NCBI GenBank assembly: GCA_018873245.2
Contig: JAEMBT020000006.1
Location: 1,677,855-1,741,854, forward strand
Source of the DNA: Archegozetes longisetosus
Taxonomy: Eukaryota > Arthropoda > Arachnida > Sarcoptiformes > Trhypochthoniidae
Direction: 5' to 3'
Length of the DNA: 64,000 bases
Shown here: piece by piece, positions 52,370 through 60,843 of the stretch
Position numbering within the stretch: the first letter of the stretch is position 1
Layout of the letters: each line of letters begins with the position of its first letter
The notes under the pieces: generated by a model
The model's input: the letters and a program-made list of their open reading frames with translations, nothing else
The model's database searches: none
What the model was told of the DNA's origin: nothing
Program-made: the position numbers and the translations under genes

Positions 52370-53771
52370 ATGCTCAGATTAGAACAAAACGCAAGAATCA
52401 TAGCTCTCTTGGACGTTGACAGCTTTGCGGTTCAAATTTACCTCCAAGAGAATCCAGAGTATAGAGGTCGTCCGTGTGCTGTTGTTCAGAGAGGATCTAA
52501 TTCGAGGTAGTTATTCAAGCCATAGAAATCTATTTTTCAAAGATTTGGAAATCGAAAATAACTCTAAAAATTAACATAGAATTCTAAATGAAATTGACAG
52601 AATAGTCTCAGTGAGTTATGAGGCAAAAGAATTTGGCGTTAGTCGTAATATAAGATCAGATGAGGCACAAGAACGTTGTCCACACATCCATTTGTTTGAA
52701 ATGCCACAGAAATACGGAAAACCTTACATGCTCAAAGAAATTCAAGCGAGTGAAAAGATACACGATTGCATTCTTGACTTTGTTACAGAATCGGGATATG
52801 ATATAGTAGTCGAAAAGGCATCTTTTGATGAGTTTTACCTAGATCTAACCGATGTATCAAACGATCAGCAAATGCAATACAGTTACCGCTACTTACGTAA
52901 AATGAAAGCCAAGGTTGAAGCTGGGAGTGAACAGTTGCTCTTGTGTGATATCGAGAACATGAAAAGCTCCCTTATACTTATTGTGCAGATTTAGTAAACA
53001 AACTCCGAATACAGATCCAACGAAAGACCGGATTTAAAACATCTGCGGGACTAAGTTTTAATAAACTTATAGCAAAAACCGCTTGTAACTTAAATAAGCC
53101 GAACAGCATTACTATTCTAAATACAAAATCAGGCATTAGAAGAGTTTTTCAGGATTTAAATCTTGAGAAATTGCACGGGTTGGGCGGTAATCTTGGTGAT
53201 GATGTTAAAGAAAAATTGGATATAGAAAAGGTCGGAGAATTGAGAAATTTCAGTCAAGACGAATTGACTTCAGAGTTTGGTGACGAGGATGGAGAATACC
53301 TATGGCGTGTTGCGCGTGGTATTGATAATAGTCCCGTTATACGGAAAAGAATGAGCAACAAAGTTAGTACTGGAAGGATATATCCGTCGGGTAAAATATA
53401 TATCAATTTTTCTTGTAATGATTCATAAATAATATTTTCTTAAACAATACTATATTTCAGGAATGATTGATGACGACGAAAGGGAAGAGAATATTGAACT
53501 CGAATGTAAGTGTCTGGTTGAAAAGTTAGGACACGATAAGAGACGAAATAATCGGATCGCCAATCATCTAAGGGCTGAGTTTTATTTGACTCGCGATGGC
53601 TTTAGACCAGATGTTGTCGTAACGGTTGACATCTCGAATAAAAATTACGATTGGCAAGTGTTCTATGATAACATCGCTAACATAGCCTTTAGGAAGATCG
53701 ATCGACTAAGATACCGATCTCGAAAGATTTTCGAGACCAAATTCATAGCAAGCGACTTCGAAATGCTATAG
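52370..53771 (+). CDS. DNA polymerase eta-like gene, diverged spacer copy (one frameshift)
   Basis: Exons 52370-52506, 52601-53390 and 53461-53771 have GT-AG introns at the same positions and phases as the arm copies. The catalytic Asp is in LLDVDSFAVQ and the Asp-Glu pair in SFDEFYLDL. The DNA-contact region reads TSAGLSFNKLIAKTACNLNKPN and the little finger ends with YDWQVFYDNI. Protein identity with the arm copies is roughly half. One base is missing near 52962, shifting frame within exon 2; with it the total would be 412 residues, shorter than typical eta. The C-terminal ubiquitin-binding zinc finger and PCNA motif of vertebrate eta are absent. Both flanking blocks otherwise keep conserved catalytic residues, so recent loss or a sequence error are both possible. 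Confidence 0.75.
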
Positions 53772-53985
53772 AAAGGATAATAATCGAATTTGAACTATTT
53801 TCTACATGGCTATTTAAAGAGTTGTCTACAATTGAAATATTATAGAAAGGATAATAACTGAATTTTAACTGGTTTCTATGCAGTTCCTTATCTAGTGTCT
53901 AGATAAGGAATTGTATAGAAACCACTTAAATTTCGAATATTATCCTTTCTATAGTATTTCGATTCCAGACAACTCTTTTCAAACA
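53759..53985. repeat. Hairpin repeat overlapping the 3' end of the spacer polymerase gene
   Basis: 53819-53892 and 53897-53985 form an imperfect palindrome around TCTAGTGTCTAGA, with arms containing TATAGAAAGGATAATA. A further copy of that arm begins at 53765 and contains the polymerase stop codon. The gene end therefore shares sequence with the hairpin element. Confidence 0.6.
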
Positions 53986-54701
53986 CTTGAAAAATGTTAG
54001 TTATTATACCGATTTTAATTTTAAACACAAACTATTTTACTTTTTCAGTTTTCAATTTTAACAATAGAACTAAAATTTATTTTATTTACTCGAGAAAAAC
54101 TTTTAGAGTTTTAATTTGCACTTCAAACTAATAGAAAATTTGTCAGCTAAATCTTATACAGAACAACAATTATATTTTATTTTTTCTCATTAAACACATA
54201 AAGGGGTAAAATGTAATATGGATTGAAATATGGATTAAAATTAAATTAATGGGAAACAAATGTGTTTAAATCTAATTATTCGGAATGATCTCCAATCTTA
54301 TCGATAATCGAACTTATAAAGTGAACTTTATACTATCAAATAGTTGTTATCCAAATATATTTCAATTAAAATTTGAAGTCTGTATTGTCAGTGAAATTGA
54401 TGTACTTTTAGAGGATGCAAGGTTTCTGGGAGCCTTGTATTATGCTTACACGCACAATATAACCTCTTAAGAGCCTTGCATGCCCTAAACACAAATCTTA
54501 TATTTCACATTTATTAATAGACTTGCATTAGATCTCTCACTATCAATCGTAGGATAACAGAACTTTCGCAGTAAATTATCATAAATGCTTTGATAGTCTG
54601 TGAGCCATAGAATAAGATTTGAAATACTTTTAGAGCTTTGACAATGAAATTGGGAACCTTAACAATTTTGATCCAACGGTACATAAAAATGATATGATGA
54701 T
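53986..54701. other. AT-rich spacer up to the right arm
   Basis: No gene or repeat recognised. Confidence 0.4.
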
Positions 54702-54715
54702 CAATTAATAATTTA

Positions 54716-54904
54716 ATGGGAAATTCAACTGATGTAACGTTCCTTATGAACCAGAATGCGCAGGTATTGCAGTTGAAGAGTAAGACAACAGATCCTGACA
54801 GCTTTAAGAACGTGAATCTTCACAAATGGATTATGACTTCTCCATTAGAAGCTACACAAACGTCGTTTATCTCACTCGAGGGTATAGTATCATTTAAATC
54901 CTAA
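54716..54904 (+). pseudogene. 62-codon conserved ORF at inner end of right arm
   Basis: Twin of the left-arm ORF at 47891-48076: MGNSTDVTFLMNQNAQVLQL to SLEGIVSFKS. Substitutions are Phe/Leu and Ala/Thr. It probably represents a terminal exon truncated by the duplication breakpoint. Unknown family. Confidence 0.45.
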
Positions 54905-56187
54905 TGGAAAGGATCTCATCAGTCAACCTTCCGGTCTTTTTGTGAATCATCTCAATTTTGATTGTATTTACGGTGTTGTGGTTAGATTTCTCTTTTTTTA
55001 TATTTTGATGCTTTAAATTTTGCTATGAATTAACTACAGTTATTCGGATGGGAGTCTACGAACAATCAATTGATAGATTAAAGTACAAGTGCTGCCATTC
55101 AAACAATACTTTGGTATTTGATTCTTAACATGAAAGTGAACTCTGTGATAATCAAATGAATGATATTCGTGAAGATTAGCGCGAACAATATTGTAAAGTT
55201 TTCAAGCTCCTTCGTGGCAGTGAGTGTCAAGGATTAGGCACCACTTAAGATAAAACAATTTATTGATAACAAAATATAGAATATAGAAATGGTAACTTAA
55301 GATTTTGACAAGATTTTTAGAGACACGAAAAGAGCATTGAATTGAAGAAAAGAATCATATTTTAAGAGGATATTCGTTCGTCTGGCAGATATTTATTTTT
55401 GTAGTAATAGGTTCGGTTTTAAGGAGTTGATATCTCGTGTTTAAGGATTGGCTTTTATATTCGGTTAATAACCGCTAAAGGCTGGCCACCATTCATAAAC
55501 TATTATTATCAGTTGTAAATATTGAGGTAAAATACTCGTCACATTTTTTCATAAATTTAATCTTAAGTACATTATGTAAAGTGTTTGAGATATCTGTTGC
55601 TTTAAATTAGTTATAAATACTTTAGAGGTGGTAACATGTTTTTCAAATATTTCTAATAATTTCTAATTTTACAATGGTGAAAAAAATTTAAAAGTGCAAC
55701 CTTTTTTAATGTTAAAGTTTGAGATGAGGAAAGAGGCTTTAAATAGCTACTATTTGCTTAACCTTTTCTCATGACCGGAAGCTTTTTAAATTTGATTGAA
55801 AATTAGTTCATTTTGGATTATAATTAAATTGCTTCAATAATTGTTATTTATAAAAGCATTTATATCATTTTATCGGTCTTCAATCAAATAAAATGACTTC
55901 TTTGAGCTTCAAATCTAAATTATTCTCTAAATTGCACTTTTGTAGGGCAAACTCTTCAATACCTGAAGATTCGACACTCATTTGTGAATAAAGTCCACGA
56001 CTGACACTTTAGACCTAGCATTGAACAAGTATTGAGTTTTATTTTCTCTTTGATTTTACTTTGAAACCATATTATTTCATTGAATTTAAGTAGTGTGAAA
56101 ATACTATTAAAGAAATAAATTTTTAAAAGTTGAATGTAATAAACCACTATCAGCATTTTGTCGGGTTCGTGTTTACTTTTGATTTTT

Positions 56188-56378
56188 TGTTTTCCTTCTC
56201 TTAAGTACTAAATGATATGTTTGCTTCGATATGTTTGCTTCGATATGTTTGCTTCGATATGTTTGCTTCGATATGTTTGCTTCGATATGTTTGCTTCGAT
56301 ATGTTTGCTTCGATATGTTTGCTTCGATATGTTTGCTTCGATATTTTCACTACAAAATTAGCTTTACTGCTCTTTTAT
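56188..56378. repeat. Right-arm-only block with a 14-bp minisatellite
   Basis: Nine head-to-tail copies of GATATGTTTGCTTC (56214-56340, virtually identical) sit in a roughly 190-bp block that is absent from the left arm; there the flanks GATTTTT and ATCCAGACATT are joined directly. Because 14 is not a multiple of 3 the array stays open in several frames, which produces a spurious short ORF. Confidence 0.9.
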
Positions 56379-57093
56379 CCAGACATTACTGCAAATGACT
56401 CTCGTTTTTCAGTTAAGTGAAGGTAAGGTCAGTAAAAAAGAATAGCAATCATTTATAAGTTAAGTCTGCCTTAATATAAATGAAGCTTCAAATAAGTGAC
56501 AGCAACTCTAGCCCTGAACCATGTTTTAATTATCAATTAGCATATGAGAGACACTATTGAGGCACAGAAGACCAATAAACGTACTACACGTCGACTGAAC
56601 CTTTGTTGTATCTGAACACAATTCACGCACAATATCGGGTCGAATTCCACAACAATAATAAAAGGGAACAGCGAACAGGGGTGGGGACAGTCGTACGTAA
56701 GGATTCAATAAAAGATCATAAAACTACTGTGTACGAGTCAAACTATGTTTGCAAAATTACGCTTCACTTCTTTCGCAAAACTTATTCCAACTTATTTTAT
56801 TCCTTTGATTTTTTAAATGATTATCCCATCAAATATTACAATTTATACAAAGTTTAGTTTTATTAAAGTATTTTATTTTAAAATGTGGCAAAACTTTTCT
56901 CACTAGAAGAAAAGCTTACTGAAAATAAAACTAATTTTGTGAGATTCAGCTCATTTGAACTTTATAAATATTTGACCAATTATTGAATCTTACAATTGAG
57001 CAGAAAACTCACATCATTATAGACAACTTGAACTAACTCTTAAATCAATTTTCATTTCAAATTCAAAAGTATTTTATCGAAAGTTTTAAAAGA

Positions 57094-58965
57094 ATGGTTC
57101 GCAAAAATAATTATTGTTTGAAAACAAATAGAGTGATTGCACACATTGATGTCGATTGTTTCGCAGTTCAAGTTTACCTCAAAGATAGACTTGAATATAG
57201 AGGACTTCCGTGTGCGGTAATTCATGAGGGCAAGAATGCCAGGTATTTATCAGATTTAAAGACAAATCTGGGTTTCTGTGCATTGAGTTTGCACGAAAGT
57301 TTTCGTGAAATCTGCGTCAAAAATTCTCATAAGGAACTAAATTAAATATTTTTATTCCCCAGAATTGTTTCGGTGAGCTATGAAGCAAAACGATTCGGTG
57401 TTAAACGTCAAGGTATGAGAGAGAATGATGCCAGAGAAAAGTGTCCAGAAATTACTTTTTTAAGAATACCTCAAAAATATAACAAACCATATCCTGAGAA
57501 AGAAATAATAGCGAGCGAACAGATATTAGATGTAATGATTGGATATAACAAGAAACTAGGAGATCTCATCACTATTGAAAAGGCATCGATGGATGAGTTC
57601 TATCTTGATCTGACAACACTATGCAAACAATACTCGGCAGAAAATAAGAGCTATAGTTCCCGATATTTGCGTCGAATGGGAGTTGTTGTCGAAGGAGGAA
57701 AGACAAAGTTTCTATTGAGTAATAGGAATGGCATGAAAAATGATGTTTTAACTCATGGCGCAGTTATTGTAAGCAAATTGAGGCAACATATTCAGAAAGA
57801 GACTGGGTATAACACATCGGCTGGTATCAGTTATAATAAACTTGTTGCAAAAACTGCCTGTGGCATTAATAAACCTAATACAATTACAATTATTAAGTCA
57901 AAGGCGGCAATCGCAAAAGTTTTTAGTAATTTCGATTCAAAAAATATTCATGGATTAGGCGGTTATTTTGGAGAGTTTATCAAAAACCGTTTGAATGTAT
58001 CGGAAGTTATAGATTTACGTCCATTTCGGAGAAGACAACTAATTTCTTTAGCGAGAAAAGAAAAGTTCATTCACTTATGGAAAGTTGCGCGTGGAGTAGA
58101 TCAAACTCCTGTTATCGAAAAAATATTGTGCAAAAGAATAAGTTCTGGCAGACAGTTTTTTAGAGGTCAATTTTTACATATATTTTTATTTCTAAAAATT
58201 TTTCTATTTTTAGAAATTATTCCCGGCTTTGTTGTCAAACGGTTGATGTTATTGCAGATCAGCTCACATTCAAACATAGCCTCATGTAGTTAGGTTTTAG
58301 ATTATGCTAAACTTAAGTGGTTTTCAAATGCGCGTTGTACTCAGTCCGTAAAATATGATTAGTGAGTCTGATCTACAACAATATCAACTATAGTTCAACA
58401 GAGAAGACATACTTTGAATTTTTTATTTAAAGGCCTAATTATCGAAAAAGAAGATGAGAATATCATACTCGAGAGTCGGTGTTTGGCTGAAAAGTTGTTA
58501 CACGAAAGAGATAAGAATAATCGTGTGGCTCAACACATAAGAGCAGAGTTTTATCTGACTGAAGATCCAAAAGCAGTCGAACAACGATGTGGACAACACG
58601 GTATTGATATCAAGTGAAAACTATACCAGAGAAGACGTTCGAAAGTAGTTTCATTCGAATTGAAATATGAGGAATACAATTGGAATAACATCTATTCAAC
58701 TATTATGGAAATGACATATCCTTTAATTCGAGAGAAAACTATTTATGGCACGAGGTTTACTGCGAGTAACTTTAGGACTCTATCTCCGGAACAAGTGATT
58801 CAAAGTAGTCATAGAAAAAGAGAGCATCTCGTTTGTTTTGCTGGTTTTGTTGGCAGTTGGGATCAACCCAAGAGTTCCGAAACTGTTTGTAAACTTTATG
58901 ATAATGATGACGATCAAAATTATAACGATTGGCGAGGAGAGTATTATCAAAGTTACGGATACTGA
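57094..58965 (+). CDS. DNA polymerase eta-like gene, right-arm copy
   Basis: Exons 57094-57242, 57363-58165 and 58433-58617 join to 378 residues, ending at a TGA within the little-finger domain. Coding-like sequence (KYEEYNWNNIYSTIMEMTYP, then SNFRTLSPEQVIQSSH) continues in frame to 58965. The catalytic Asp is in HIDVDCFAVQV and the catalytic pair in ASMDEFYLDL. Palm, fingers and thumb are complete, including SAGISYNKLVAKTACGINKP and GLGGYFGE. At the TGA codon the left-arm copy has TCA, so a single C-to-G change truncates the protein. This is the best-preserved of the three copies. It has no ubiquitin-binding zinc finger or PCNA-binding motif. Expected role: error-free bypass of UV lesions in the nucleus, if functional. 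Confidence 0.82.
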
Positions 58966-59394
58966 AACCTTAACAAAGTTTCATTTCATAGAAATTGATT
59001 TCTATGACACTGAGTTTGATCTAAATTATGTTCAACTTCAACTTCATTTATTTAAAAGTAGAGCCGAGTGTCAAATATTTTTGCTCATCCTTTGGGCATT
59101 CGATTCATTTTAATCAGTATTAACTTAATTACAAACTTGCTTTTTAAATGTTTTTATGTGTTTTTCAAAAGAAATTTAAATCAATTTTGAAATGCAAGAC
59201 AACGGATTCTTATTAACATTTCATAAGGGGGTGAAAACGTGACCTTAACTAAACTTGACTGTAAGTAAATAATAGGGCAACTGTAAATACTGCGATCAAA
59301 CTATTTTTGTATTTGATGACATTGAGCTCAAGCTTTTAAAGGAAAATATGTGATCTGTTGTCATAACACTTGTTATAAGTTAGTGAAGAGCATA

Positions 59395-59846
59395 AGCTAG
59401 CTGTGAGCTGAGCTGAGACTGAAGCTCAACTTTAGCTGTCTTCGAGCTCAGGCTATACTGAAGAAGCTCAACTCAAGCTTGAGCTGCTGAGCTCGAAGCT
59501 GAGCTCATTTGAAGCCGAATTATTTAATTAGGCAAAAAGCAGTTTTAACTGTTTCATAGCAATGAATATTGAATTGTTCCTCACATGTTAGCAAAACAGC
59601 TATTAAATGACATCTATCAAATTGGATTATGAGATGCATTCGTGATCTGTTAATCATTATTTTCAAAATAAGTTTCACTTTAAACTGAAATTCAATTCAA
59701 TATCATTTTATTTGAAGAGAGAATAAGTGCTCTGACCTTAAAAGTAATATTATTTCTATTCGCTGCTTAAATCTCTTTATATGCCAAATAAGATAATCTG
59801 AAATTATTTTTGAAATTTATTGTTCGAAACTGTTATTAAAATGTGT
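59395..59846. mobile_element. Half copy of the AGCTC-rich transposon
   Basis: Starts GAAGAGCATAAGCTAGCTG, has the AGCTC cluster at 59400-59510, and matches the inner part of the 42366-43675 element up to 59846, where it is cut off at the next element. Confidence 0.65.
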
Positions 59847-60379
59847 GGTCATTCTACAATATATGCCACCCCTACACCTATTACAGTATTCACCACCCTT
59901 GGACCTACCATTGTATATACTACCTATCAGGTTAGGTTGATTAGGTGGGTTAAGTGGGTTTTGTGGGTTATATGGATTATGCAGACTATGTGGGTTAGGT
60001 GAGTTACATATGTTACGTAGGTTAGGTCTGGTTTCAACAGGTCAGGTTAGGTTTGGATATGTTAGATCTGTTCTGAACAGATTAGGTTAGGTCTTAAACG
60101 TTGTGGAAATTTACAATAATACGCCGATATTTTCTGCAATTTTTGAAGAAATTGAAATGCAATGTATTCTTTAACCTTTTTCAGCGCACTGTAATAGGAA
60201 GCTTTAGTTGCATTACATTGTATTTATATTTTTAAAGCATTGATCTGGTTATTTATTCGCATACATAATATTCAATAAAAATGCACGAATTGGGCTCTGA
60301 GATGGACAATTTTATTAATGCTTGAAGTAATGCTATATACTATAGTAGGTCCAGGGGTGGCGAATACTGTAGAATGACC
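59847..60379. mobile_element. MITE-like element with GGTCATTCTAC ends and TTAGG-like core
   Basis: GGTCATTCTACA at 59847 is matched by an inverted copy ending at 60379; the inverted ends continue through GCCACCCCT and a GGACCTAC block. The core (59925-60100) is a degenerate GGTTAGGT/GGGTTAAGT tract. There is no ORF and no clear target-site duplication. It begins exactly where the right arm of the inverted duplication ends. Confidence 0.65.
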
Positions 60380-60843
60380 CTTTTTGGTCAAGCTCTTGTC
60401 ATAACAAATTGGTTTTTATTCTTATAAATAAATAGTTTAAAATATATATACAATTGCTTAAAGTTACAATCAATTTAACTAAATTAATTTACAATTGTTT
60501 ATGAATTGTACGATGAATTGGACAAATTAGATAACAATAAGATTCTATTGAGATTTACAAAAAAGAAAACTTTGAACTAAAGTTTTCAAATCTCATCTGA
60601 AAAAACGATTATCTACCAATAGACTGAAAGACTAAATTAAATTTCAACTAAATTCTGGACAAATTATTTATAAAAGTTAAATATAAAGTAATATTAACGC
60701 AAAAAACCAAAGCTCTTTCCTCGAATCGAAAGTTGATGTTCAAATGAAAATTATTATTAAATAAAAAGAAGAGGAGAGCTTTTATATCACAATCTCTTAC
60801 ATTAAATGTAAATAAATTAAAACAAAAATTAATTAAATCCTAA
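60380..60843 (-). other. TAF1 3' UTR and flank
   Basis: AT-rich. A minus-strand AATAAA lies at 60420-60415, about 425 bp beyond the TAF1 stop, and is a plausible polyadenylation signal. Confidence 0.4.

Larger units (their letters stand above)
54702..59846. repeat. Right arm of the inverted duplication
   Basis: Reverse complement of 43216-48093. It starts at CAATTAATAATTTAATGGG and its homology ends at AAAATGTGT, directly before the 59847 MITE-like element. It is about 270 bp longer than the left arm because of two right-arm-specific blocks. Beyond 59846 the left arm's sequence continues into the rest of the AGCTC transposon, which the right arm lacks. Confidence 0.92.

Noticed and set aside
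56214-56340. CRISPR array or a protein with FDMFASICLLRYVC repeats.
   Set aside because: The units are contiguous with no spacers, the genome is eukaryotic, and the open frame is only a by-product of a 14-bp tandem repeat.
58607-58650. A possible tiny intron removing the TGA in the right-arm polymerase copy (AAGTGA donor-like, CGAAAG acceptor-like).
   Set aside because: The intron would be about 30 bp, shorter than any other here, and the left-arm copy has an ordinary TCA codon and no donor at that point. A point mutation is simpler.
43550-59515. AGCT clusters beside a polymerase eta gene resemble antibody switch regions, where AGCT hotspots and polymerase eta act together.
   Set aside because: Invertebrates lack that deaminase system, and the clusters sit at both ends of an element with inverted tips, so transposon subterminal repeats explain them.
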